Shown piece after piece: positions 50,572-58,407 of a stretch of DNA of 64,000 bases. Origin of the DNA: Spirochaetales bacterium Spiro_02. GTDB taxonomy: Bacteria > Spirochaetota > Spirochaetia > Sphaerochaetales > Sphaerochaetaceae. Under the pieces are notes generated by a model. The model made no database searches. It saw only the letters and a list, made by a program, of their open reading frames with translations, and was not told the DNA's origin. Within the stretch, counting starts at the first letter, position 1, and the number at the start of each line of letters is the position of its first letter. The position numbers were made by a program, and so were the translations under genes. The stretch is from NCBI GenBank assembly GCA_001604275.1, contig LVBD01000008.1, forward strand, positions 28,007-92,006, in the 5' to 3' direction.

Positions 50572-51873
50572 TCAGCCGATCAGGATTTTTTCTTCCACAT
50601 ACGAAAGGTTCTGTTCTTTGAACCTAAAGCTACTCGCTATCGTCAGCGGGCCGAGTCGGCCGAGGAACATCAACGCCATCAAAATCAGTTTGCTCAATGT
50701 TCCGAGATGGGGTGTGACGTCGCATGTGAGCCCCACCGTGGCGAACGCCGAGACTGATTCGAACAATAGGTGGGACAACGGAAACCGATCTCCTTCAAGC
50801 ATCGCCAGTGCGAATGTCCCCAGCAGCACGGCGCTTGCAGCCATCGTGACGACCACCAGTGCTTTCAGGATGCTTTCCGTCGATATCTTTCGGCGGAATG
50901 CTGTTGGCTGCCGATGCGCGGGAAGGCTCAGGACCATGACGAACAGTGTCATGAGCGTGGTGGTCTTGATTCCGCCCCCCGTGGAGGCGGGGGAGGCTCC
51001 GATGAACATCAGCATGGTCATGACCAGCAGTCCGGCGGTGCTGAGGCTCGCCATATCCACCGTGTTGAATCCGGCGGTCCTGGCCGTGATGCTTTGGAAC
51101 CAGGCTTCCATCGGAGAAAGGCCGTCGGTGGCCATGAACAGGAGCATGCCTACGGCGATCAGGATTCCGGACATGGAAAGGACGATCTTCGAATGGGTGG
51201 ACAGCCGCTTCTTTCGTCGGATCATCAGCAATATGTCCTGATAGACGAAGAAACCGAGACCTCCGAGGATGATCAGCAGTGAAATCGTGATGTTCATGCC
51301 GGCATCGTCCTGGTAGCCGGTCAGACTGCTGAAGTTCCCCAGCAGGTCGAAGCCTGCGTTGTTGAACGCGGAGATCGAGTGGAACAGACTCATGCCGATC
51401 GCTTCTGCCGGTCGGTATGTACGGGAGAATATCCGGTAAAGCGAGGCGGCTCCCACAAGTTCGACGATCGCCGATCCCGCCATCAGCACCTGTACGATCC
51501 CCACCAGGCCCCGGTTCGATTCGGAGTTCAAAGCCTCCTTGAGCAGCGATCGTTGACCGGCTCCGATGGTCTTGCCGAATATCGTCAGGAAGAAGATCGC
51601 GATGCTTGCGAAGCCCAGTCCTCCGAGCTGTATCAAAACCGCTATGATCGTTCTGCCAGCTACGTTGAACGTCGCGGCGATATCTACCGGCGTCAAGCCG
51701 GTCACGCAGACTGCGCTCGTGGCTACGAACAATGCATCCGGCAAGGAGATGCCGGCAGGCTTGTTGTGGGTGAACGGGCAGGAAAGCAGCAGCCCTCCCG
51801 CGAAGATAATCGCCAGGAAGCCGAATATCAGCGTCCGTCCCGGTCTTCCGATCCGTTTTCGCTTCATCTTCAT
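50572..51873 (-). CDS. ktrB: Potassium transporter, Ktr/Trk membrane subunit
   Basis: 433 residues from the chosen start. All four selectivity-filter repeats are visible: SAVCVTGLTP, SAFNNAGFDLL, TARTAGFNTV and SAFATVGLTC, each with its key Gly. Length and hydrophobic profile fit KtrB. The start is uncertain: the open frame runs to 52035, but the first transmembrane helix begins at PGRTLIFGFLAI, so MKMKRKR at 51873 or MYSSSV at 51891 is likely. Neither has a strong ribosome-binding site. Confidence 0.88.
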   Translation of the reverse strand: MKMKRKRIGRPGRTLIFGFLAIIFAGGLLLSCPFTHNKPAGISLPDALFVATSAVCVTGLTPVDIAATFNVAGRTIIAVLIQLGGLGFASIAIFFLTIFGKTIGAGQRSLLKEALNSESNRGLVGIVQVLMAGSAIVELVGAASLYRIFSRTYRPAEAIGMSLFHSISAFNNAGFDLLGNFSSLTGYQDDAGMNITISLLIILGGLGFFVYQDILLMIRRKKRLSTHSKIVLSMSGILIAVGMLLFMATDGLSPMEAWFQSITARTAGFNTVDMASLSTAGLLVMTMLMFIGASPASTGGGIKTTTLMTLFVMVLSLPAHRQPTAFRRKISTESILKALVVVTMAASAVLLGTFALAMLEGDRFPLSHLLFESVSAFATVGLTCDVTPHLGTLSKLILMALMFLGRLGPLTIASSFRFKEQNLSYVEEKILIG

Positions 51874-52007
51874 GACGGAAGAACTATACATCCAAAACGC
51901 AGAGGATGCATAGGGACCGCCCCCGAGGGCTTTGATTCTCCCCGATATCGGCTCCGTCGGTGGTCGCGCCTTTCGTCGTTTTCTTTTTTGCTTGATGAAA
52001 TTGGTAC

Positions 52008-52051
52008 TTTCAAACTCGGTGAAGTAGTGGTACAATCAGTGTACGAACTAA
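52008..52051 (+). promoter_or_regulatory. Promoter and site before the chitobiose phosphorylase gene
   Basis: TTTCAA (52008-52013), 17 nt and TACAAT (52031-52036). GTACGAACTAA (52041-52051) right after it matches 10 of 11 bases of a sequence in the sugar-binding-protein promoter. It gives a leader of about 165 nt. Nothing else was recognised in 51874-52209. Confidence 0.45.
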
Positions 52052-52209
52052 CCGAAACATAATGAAACTCCGCCTGGAGACGAAAGGGTGGAACGAATGA
52101 CGTTCCCGTTTCCGGTACTGCTGACAATTCCACGCTGTGCCGGTGTCCCTGTTTGAGCCGCCGGTCGCGAGTATGTCTTGGTGAATATCTTTCGATAGGG
52201 GTGGGAACG

Positions 52210-54603
52210 ATGCGCTATGGCTTTTTCGACAATGATGCGAGGGAATATGTGATAGACCGGGTCGATGTCCCGGTTTCCTGGACGAACTATCTTGGAACGG
52301 AAAGCACCGGTACGGTCATTTCCCAGAACGCCGGCGGCTACATGTTCCACGAATCGCCGGAGAACCACAGGATCACCCGCTTCCGTGCAAACGGCGTGCC
52401 GCTCGATCGTCCCGGCCATTATGTATATCTGCGCGACGATGACAGCGGGGACTATTGGTCGGTTTCCTGGCAGCCGGTCGGAAAGCCGCTGGATCGGGCG
52501 AAGTATGTCTGTCGGCACGGGCTTTCCTATTCATCGTTCCTTTGCGACTACGATGACATCCATGCGCGGCAGACGCTGTTCATTCCCCGCGGTGAAGCAG
52601 TGGAGTTGTGGGATGTGACGTTGCGCAACACAGGATCGGAAACGAAGCGGATCAGTCTGTTTCCGTACTGCGAGTTCTCGTTCAACCTGATCGAGATCGA
52701 CAACCAGAACTTTCAGATGAGCATGTACTGTTGCGGATCGAGCTACGGCGATTCCGTGATCGAGATCGACAATTTCTACAATCCGTCGATGTTCCATTTC
52801 CTGACCGCCAATTTCGATCCTGACGGATTCGAATGCCTGCGTGACGGTTTCATCGGTCCGTACCGTACCGAGACGAATCCTCTGGGGGTGGAACGAGGCC
52901 TGCTGGAGGGTGGCAGCGAACTGGGCAACAACCATTGCGGTGCCTTGCACAAGCGGTTCGTCATAGAGCCGGGACAGGAGGTGCGGGCTGTCATCATGCT
53001 TGGTGTCGGCGATCGGACGGAAGGGAAGCGGCTGCGGGCAAAATTCTCGGACTTCGGAGCCGTCGATGCGGCGTTCGAGCGACTGCGCGAATACTGGCGG
53101 GATAAATATGAACGGTTGCAGGTTTCCACGCCGAACGGGAACATGGACACGATGCTCAACACTTGGAATCTCTATCAGGCTGAGACCAACGTCGTGTTCT
53201 CCCGGTTCGCTTCGTTCGTCGAGGTTGGGGGGCGTACGGGTCTTGGTTATCGCGACACCGCTCAGGACGCCATGTGCGTACCGAATACGAATCCGAGCAA
53301 GTGCCGCCAGCGTCTTGTGGAGCTGTGCAGGGGGCTTACAAGCATGGGCTACGGTCTCCATCTGTTCGATCCTGCGGCTTTCGACCCGGATCGTCCGAAG
53401 GTGCCTGCGTTCAAGTCGCCGACGGTCAAGCCCGAGCAGAAGTTGTCCGATCTCGTCCACGGACTTGAGGATACGTGTTCCGATGATGCGCTCTGGCTCG
53501 TTCCCGCGATTTGCGAGTATGTCAAGGAGACCGGAGAGTTCTCGTTCGTAGACCAAGTAGTCACCTATGCCGACGGAGGCGATGGGACGGTATACGATCA
53601 TATGCGGAGGATCCTCGACTTCTCCGCGGAGCAGGTCGGAGCCACCGGTATCTGCAAGGGGCTCCGCGCCGATTGGAACGATTGTCTGAATCTGGGTGGC
53701 GGTGAGTCCGCGTTGGTTTCGTTCCTCCATTACTGGGCGTTGCGAAGTTTTGTCGATCTTGCCGAATACTATGGGCGGGACGATGACGCGGCGCGGTACG
53801 CTCAGGTCGCCGAACGGGTCCGTCAGGCGTGCGAGTCCGTCCTGTGGGACAAGGACTGGTATATCCGCGGCATCACTCGGAATGGTGTGCGGATCGGCAC
53901 TAGCGAGGATCCTGAAGGGAAGGTGCATCTTGAATCCAACGCATGGGCGGTATTATCGGGAGTGGCTCGTGGCGAGCGGGCTCGCAAGGCTATGGATGCG
54001 ATTGATGCGTATCTGTATTCGGAGTGGGGGCTCCACCTCAATGCGCCTTCCTACGGTACGCCGAACGATGATATCGGTTTCATCACCCGCGTATATAAGG
54101 GGATCAAGGAGAATGGGGCGATCTTCAGCCATCCGAATCCGTGGGCGTGGGTCGGCGATGCGATGCTTGGCAATGGAGACCGGGCCATGAAGTTCTACGA
54201 TGCTCTTTGTCCGGCCCGCCAGAACGATAGGATAGAAGTCCGTCAGGCAGAACCGTACTCTTACTGCCAGTTCGTCATGGGGCGTGATCATTCTGCATTC
54301 GGCAGGGCTCGTCATCCTTGGCTTACCGGTTCCGCGGGGTGGGCGTACTATGCCGCCACCCATTATATGCTCGGTGTCCGTCCCGATTTCGATACCTTGA
54401 TTGTCGATCCTTGCGTGCCGTCTTCGTGGGGTGGCTTTACCGTCGTCAGGTTTTGGCGGGGGGCGAAGTATATCGTTTCCGTTACCAATCCGTCGCATGT
54501 CCAGAAAGGGGTTCGGGAATTGCGTCTGAACGGCGAGCCGGTTCGCGTGGTTCCTTGTATGGAGGAGGGTAGTATCAATCTGATCGATGTGGTGATGGGC
54601 TGA
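52210..54603 (+). CDS. chbP: N,N'-diacetylchitobiose phosphorylase (GH94)
   Basis: 797 residues, the usual length. It opens MRYGFFDNDAREYVIDR and continues SQNAGGYMFHESPE, RPGHYVYLRDDDSGDYWSVS, EVGGRTGLGYRDTAQDA, DTCSDDALWLVPAIC, LRADWNDCLNLGGGES (with the catalytic acid Asp) and APSYGTPNDDIGF. These agree closely with characterised chitobiose phosphorylases rather than cellobiose or cellodextrin enzymes. It splits diacetylchitobiose with phosphate into GlcNAc 1-phosphate and GlcNAc, saving ATP. GGTGGGAACG precedes the ATG. Confidence 0.93.
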   Translation: MRYGFFDNDAREYVIDRVDVPVSWTNYLGTESTGTVISQNAGGYMFHESPENHRITRFRANGVPLDRPGHYVYLRDDDSGDYWSVSWQPVGKPLDRAKYVCRHGLSYSSFLCDYDDIHARQTLFIPRGEAVELWDVTLRNTGSETKRISLFPYCEFSFNLIEIDNQNFQMSMYCCGSSYGDSVIEIDNFYNPSMFHFLTANFDPDGFECLRDGFIGPYRTETNPLGVERGLLEGGSELGNNHCGALHKRFVIEPGQEVRAVIMLGVGDRTEGKRLRAKFSDFGAVDAAFERLREYWRDKYERLQVSTPNGNMDTMLNTWNLYQAETNVVFSRFASFVEVGGRTGLGYRDTAQDAMCVPNTNPSKCRQRLVELCRGLTSMGYGLHLFDPAAFDPDRPKVPAFKSPTVKPEQKLSDLVHGLEDTCSDDALWLVPAICEYVKETGEFSFVDQVVTYADGGDGTVYDHMRRILDFSAEQVGATGICKGLRADWNDCLNLGGGESALVSFLHYWALRSFVDLAEYYGRDDDAARYAQVAERVRQACESVLWDKDWYIRGITRNGVRIGTSEDPEGKVHLESNAWAVLSGVARGERARKAMDAIDAYLYSEWGLHLNAPSYGTPNDDIGFITRVYKGIKENGAIFSHPNPWAWVGDAMLGNGDRAMKFYDALCPARQNDRIEVRQAEPYSYCQFVMGRDHSAFGRARHPWLTGSAGWAYYAATHYMLGVRPDFDTLIVDPCVPSSWGGFTVVRFWRGAKYIVSVTNPSHVQKGVRELRLNGEPVRVVPCMEEGSINLIDVVMG

Positions 54604-54653
54604 TTTCCTGTGGCCGGCATTGTGATTTAGTTACAGACGGCTGTGTCTCCAAG

Positions 54654-54662
54654 TGCTATAGT
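54654..54662 (+). promoter_or_regulatory. Extended -10 promoter of the flavin oxidoreductase gene
   Basis: TGCTATAGT. Transcription would begin around 54669, so tandem array C (54664-54757) would form most of the 5' untranslated leader. Confidence 0.45.
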
Positions 54663-54663
54663 A

Positions 54664-54757
54664 AGGGTCATTGCAGGGTCATTGCCTGGTGCATTGCCTG
54701 GTGCATTGCCTGGTGCATTGCCTGGTGCATTGCCTGGTGCATTGCCTGGTGCATTGC
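54664..54757. repeat. Tandem array (GCAATGACC family, reversed), locus C
   Basis: Two 11-bp units AGGGTCATTGC followed by six perfect 12-bp units CTGGTGCATTGC. The first units are the reverse complement of the GCAATGACC core of arrays A and B. The array lies in the leader of the flavin oxidoreductase gene. Confidence 0.9.
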
Positions 54758-54800
54758 GTCGGAAGATGCTCGCACGCAGGTGTGAGATGCGGAGGTGCGT

Positions 54801-55754
54801 ATGGAGAGCCTGAAAGTGCTTGTCGTCGGTGGCTCCGTCGCTGGCGTTTCCGTCGCCGCGAGGCTAAGGAGCTTGGATGAGTCGGTCGCTATCGTCCTGA
54901 TGGAGAAGAGCGGCCATTGTGCTGTGGCGCGAAGCGGTCTGTCATGTCGGATGGGCGATGCCGAGGGTGGTCGCGAAGCCTCGGTTCTGCCCGGTGTCGG
55001 ACGCAACGTCGATGTCCGGCTCTATACGGAGGTCCTTTCCATCGATAGAAAGACGAAATCGGTTGTCGCTCGCGACCGCGGTACTTCCAAAGAATATGTC
55101 GAGAGCTATGACAAGTTGATTCTCGCTCCATCGGTTCGTCCTACCCGGCCGCAGGTTCCCGGCATTGCATCTCCCCGGGTGTTTTCCCTTTGTTCAAAAC
55201 CTGACAGTGGTAGGATCCGCAATTATCTTTCAACGTTCCATCCCCGTACCGTGATCATCGTAGGCGATGGATGCATCGGAGAAGAGACTGCATCAATCCT
55301 CTACCAGGCAGGAGTTTCCGTAACGCTTGTCGTTGATCCTTCCCGTATTCCCGATGAGGCGGTTTCCTTTCCTCCCGTTCCTTTCGGTCGCCGGATCGCC
55401 GGCGGAGCCTTGCGTTCGGTTGTGGAAGACGCCGAGGGGTTGACGGTGGTGTTTGAAGAGACCAGACTGCAGGCTGACATGCTGTTGCTCGCTTCCGGCG
55501 GGCGTATCGAGAACTCCCTTGCCAGGGAGGCCGGGCTGCCTGTGTCTGATTCCGGGGCAATTCTCGTGGATGCCCGCATGAGGACGGCGGATCATGATGT
55601 CTATGCGGTAGGAGATGCCGCGGTGACTCCCGATTTCGCCGATGGATGCGCTATCACCGACCTGCGCGATGGTTTTGTCGCCCGTCAGGCCGATATCGTC
55701 GCGGAGGATCTGCAAGGATGCCTTGGGCCATCTGTGATGACCCGCATGAAATAG
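54801..55754 (+). CDS. Short FAD/NAD(P)-dependent oxidoreductase (CoA-disulfide-reductase-like)
   Basis: 317 residues. LKVLVVGGSVAGVSVAARLR is the FAD dinucleotide fold, HPRTVIIVGDGCIGEETASI the NADH one, and TADHDVYAVGDAAVTPDF the second FAD contact. The family's redox Cys (normally before GLPY) is not in place (ARSGLSCRMG), and the protein ends right after the FAD site. The 120-residue dimerisation domain of CoA-disulfide reductases and NADH oxidases is therefore missing. It may be a compact reductase of another kind or a decayed gene, although the frame is open and regulated. GGAGGT precedes the ATG. Confidence 0.7.
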   Translation: MESLKVLVVGGSVAGVSVAARLRSLDESVAIVLMEKSGHCAVARSGLSCRMGDAEGGREASVLPGVGRNVDVRLYTEVLSIDRKTKSVVARDRGTSKEYVESYDKLILAPSVRPTRPQVPGIASPRVFSLCSKPDSGRIRNYLSTFHPRTVIIVGDGCIGEETASILYQAGVSVTLVVDPSRIPDEAVSFPPVPFGRRIAGGALRSVVEDAEGLTVVFEETRLQADMLLLASGGRIENSLAREAGLPVSDSGAILVDARMRTADHDVYAVGDAAVTPDFADGCAITDLRDGFVARQADIVAEDLQGCLGPSVMTRMK

Positions 55755-55803
55755 CGGGTCTGGAGAAGACCCGCGAAAAAAAGGTCCGGATCAAGAAGCC
55801 GCT

Positions 55804-56115
55804 TCATTCATCTTCTTTCGCCGTCTTTGCATAGGAAAGCGCTTTTATCGCATTGTCGAACTTCTGGAACTTACCATTCTTCAGGTGGATGACGACTGAT
55901 GTTTTCTGGTTGCCGCTTACCTGCACGATGTATTCCGTGGCCTCGTATTTCGTCTTGAAATACTTGATGACTTTGTCGCTGCCCTGGCGTTTCACCGCCC
56001 AGCCTTTGCCTGCGACGAACGAAAGTTCATGTACATCTTTCACTGTCTTCTTGTCTTTCTCTTCCGCCGGAGCTTTCTCCGGAGCCTTCGGAGCCGGTGC
56101 TTTTTCTTTCGCCAT
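55804..56115 (-). CDS. DUF2188 domain protein
   Basis: 103 residues. An Ala/Pro/Lys-rich tail (AKEKAPAPKAPEKAPAEEKD) precedes a DUF2188 domain: HELSFVAGKGWAVKRQGSDK, TKYEATEYIVQ and KTSVVIHLKNGKFQ. The domain recalls small YegP/DUF2188 proteins, often basic and of unknown role. GAGGGGG sets the start at 56115. TGACAT-16-TATATT upstream on the minus strand is a fair promoter. Confidence 0.82.
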   Translation of the reverse strand: MAKEKAPAPKAPEKAPAEEKDKKTVKDVHELSFVAGKGWAVKRQGSDKVIKYFKTKYEATEYIVQVSGNQKTSVVIHLKNGKFQKFDNAIKALSYAKTAKEDE

Positions 56116-56318
56116 ATCGATTACCCCCTCTTCGGTGTTGTTGACAATATACTTGCTATTTTTCGATATGTCAGTATCAAAGGGGGCGTGAAATGAAAAA
56201 AAATCGCAATCAGTCCAGCTTGTGTGCACGGAACGTCCTGATCGGGGAGGTGTGCTGCCTGTTGTCCGGCGGTCGGACTCGTTTCGGGAGGAAGCGATCG
56301 AAGTCCTTGAAAACGACG

Positions 56319-56347
56319 ACATGCCTTGCGGTTTTCGCATGGCATGT
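56319..56347. terminator. Hairpin after the pyrophosphate phosphofructokinase gene
   Basis: ACATGCC and GGCATGT, then TGCG and CGCA, form a two-part stem around a 5-nt loop. It lies 49 nt after the minus-strand stop at 56396. No long T-run follows. The remaining part of the gap 56116-56395 shows no gene. Confidence 0.45.
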
Positions 56348-56395
56348 GCGGTTGTATGCGTATCATCGATATGGGGGTGGCGTACCGCCCGTACG

Positions 56396-58054
56396 TCAGC
56401 GCTTCAGCTCCAGCGCGAGCGTCATCGTCGTCCGGTCGCAGACCTCGGCGGGGCCGAAGTACTGGATTGCGCCGGGGTAGGTGAAGCACGTATGCCGAGC
56501 CCACTGGTCGCGGTGTTCCTTGAAATACGTGAACGGAGCTCCGTCGAGTTCCACGAGCGCTTTCTTGATCACCGGCTTCAGCTCTCCGTGGCGATGCTCC
56601 ATGTTCATCATCATCGTGATCGGAATTCCTCCCGCCTTCCATTGGTCGGCAGGTTTGCCAAGGTTCGTTACGGAGGACAGATATCCGGACAGGCCGCCGG
56701 CTATCAGCATGAATGCGTTGTATCCGAGGCTGTAGCAGTAGTCGGCGTCGAAGTTCGACGGGAATGCGCAACGCCCCTCATAGCCGAAAAAGTGGTTGAG
56801 TCCGCTGAACTTGCCGACAAATTTGCCCGCTTGCTTCATCTGGGAAAGCCGCTTGTCCACCATCTCGATCAGCAGTTTGTCGGTCTCGATGCGAGAAACC
56901 TGGACATTTCCATGGGGGTCGCGGTCCATCAGCAACTGCTTCTGGATACCTTCCGGAAGGACCGAGAACACATTCGCCGACTTCGCCGTCAGATGGGAGA
57001 TGATGAACGCGCTCTGTCTTTCGAAATCGGAAAGCGTTCCATAGGCGACGGCTTCCTTTGCCAGCAGGTCGTTCAGCTCGGAGATCAGCGTCTTTACCTC
57101 GGGAATGAACTCCACGAGACCTTCCGGAACCAGAATGACTCCGAAATTGTTGCCGTCGGCCGCACGTTGGGCGACCACGTCCGCTATCTGCTGGACCACC
57201 TCGGACAGGGAGGTGCCGTTCTTCTCGATTTCCTCGCTGATCAAACAGATGTTCGGCTGGGTTTCCAGGGCGCACTCCAGCGTGATATGGCTGGCGCTGC
57301 GTCCCATCAGCTTGATGAAATGCCAGTACTTTTTGGCGCTGTTCGCATCCCGCTCGATATTGCCGATCAGCTCGGAGTAGGTCTTTGTCGCCGTGTCGAA
57401 CCCGAAGGATATCTCGATGGATTCGTTCTTCAGGTCTCCGTCGATCGTCTTCGGACATCCGATGACCTGAATTCCGGCCTTTGTGCGGAGGAAGTATTCG
57501 GCGAGCACCGCGGCGTTGGTATTGGAGTCGTCTCCTCCGATGATGACGATCGCGGAAATATCGTGCTTCCGGCATGTCTGTGCGCAGATCGAGAACTGTT
57601 CTTCCGTCTCCAGCTTCGTTCGGCCGCTCCCGATGATGTCGAACCCACCGGTATTGCGGAACTTGTCCAGATATTCTCCGGTAATTTCTACAAAGTCATC
57701 CTCCAGGATGCCCGACGGACCGCCTTTGAATCCGATCAGCTTGTTCTCAGGATTAGCGGCTTTCATGGCATCGAACAACCCGCTGATGACATTGTGTCCG
57801 CCCGGAGCCTGTCCGCCGGAGAGTATGACGCCTACGTTGCGTTTCGTGCCGATCTCCGTGTTCTCGCCCGCTTCGAACGAAATTTTCGGCAATCCATAGG
57901 TGTTCGGGAACAATGCCTTGATCGCATCCTGGTGGACGGCCGGCGCGGTCGCCTTGCCTTCCTTCGTCACGATGGACGAAATTGGCTTGCGCAGGATGGC
58001 AGGCAGTTTCGGTTCATACTTGTAGCGTGCGATCTGTAACGGTGAATATTCCAT
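56396..58054 (-). CDS. pfp: Pyrophosphate--fructose 6-phosphate 1-phosphotransferase
   Basis: 552 residues, the long form typical of spirochaetes and plants. [20 protein letters not shown] is the start of the fold. GGDDS carries the Asp that marks PPi use (position equivalent to E. coli 104), [12 protein letters not shown] the Lys124-equivalent and catalytic Asp, and [20 protein letters not shown] the substrate site. It makes fructose 1,6-bisphosphate reversibly, using pyrophosphate. AAGGAG sets the start at 58054. It is the probable main glycolytic enzyme, in contrast to the shorter paralogue at 3.1 kb. Confidence 0.95.
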   Translation of the reverse strand: MEYSPLQIARYKYEPKLPAILRKPISSIVTKEGKATAPAVHQDAIKALFPNTYGLPKISFEAGENTEIGTKRNVGVILSGGQAPGGHNVISGLFDAMKAANPENKLIGFKGGPSGILEDDFVEITGEYLDKFRNTGGFDIIGSGRTKLETEEQFSICAQTCRKHDISAIVIIGGDDSNTNAAVLAEYFLRTKAGIQVIGCPKTIDGDLKNESIEISFGFDTATKTYSELIGNIERDANSAKKYWHFIKLMGRSASHITLECALETQPNICLISEEIEKNGTSLSEVVQQIADVVAQRAADGNNFGVILVPEGLVEFIPEVKTLISELNDLLAKEAVAYGTLSDFERQSAFIISHLTAKSANVFSVLPEGIQKQLLMDRDPHGNVQVSRIETDKLLIEMVDKRLSQMKQAGKFVGKFSGLNHFFGYEGRCAFPSNFDADYCYSLGYNAFMLIAGGLSGYLSSVTNLGKPADQWKAGGIPITMMMNMEHRHGELKPVIKKALVELDGAPFTYFKEHRDQWARHTCFTYPGAIQYFGPAEVCDRTTMTLALELKR

Positions 58055-58238
58055 GATACCAGACTCCTTCTCCAGATATCGGTATCCCTTGAAACGATGG
58101 CGGCTCAAGGAGATACAATCTTTCTCCGGAAGTTATGGTCCCTTGCCCCGGCCGGTTTTTCTTGGCGCTAGCGCCCGATCCCGGCTCCTTCGCTGGGGGC
58201 GACGACCGTTGATTTGATACTTTTTTCTCGATACCCGA

Positions 58239-58267
58239 ACTGTAGTTTTTTTTTTCGCCTATTGCAA
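58239..58267 (-). promoter_or_regulatory. Promoter of pfp
   Basis: On the minus strand TTGCAA (58262-58267), 17 nt and TACAGT (58239-58244). The leader of about 180 nt contains the 12-bp palindrome GGCGCTAGCGCC (58164-58175). Confidence 0.45.
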
Positions 58268-58325
58268 GGGGAGCGGAAAATTTTTCAGCGACTTGCCGCG
58301 CTTGTCAGGCAGGGGTGCCGCTTGA

Positions 58326-58377
58326 TTGACTTCGGGCGGAGCCCGTCGTACGCTAGCGATACCGGCGGACGCCGCCG
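58326..58377 (+). promoter_or_regulatory. Promoter of the second GH2 gene with two inverted repeats
   Basis: TTGACT (58326-58331), 17 nt and TACGCT (58349-58354). CGGGC-GGA-GCCCG (58333-58345) fills the spacer, and CGGCGG-ACG-CCGCCG (58363-58377) covers the transcription start. Both are possible operators. Confidence 0.45.
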
Positions 58378-58407
58378 TCAATCATGTGGAAAAAAGGGGA
58401 GTGTGCC

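Noticed and set aside
52531..53928. 465-residue minus-strand ORF opposite the chitobiose phosphorylase
   Set aside because: Shadow frame. The plus-strand protein matches its family from end to end.
56222..58039. 605-residue plus-strand ORF opposite the pyrophosphate phosphofructokinase gene
   Set aside because: It is the antisense frame of a clearly conserved gene in GC-rich DNA, with no recognisable motifs and no ribosome-binding site.
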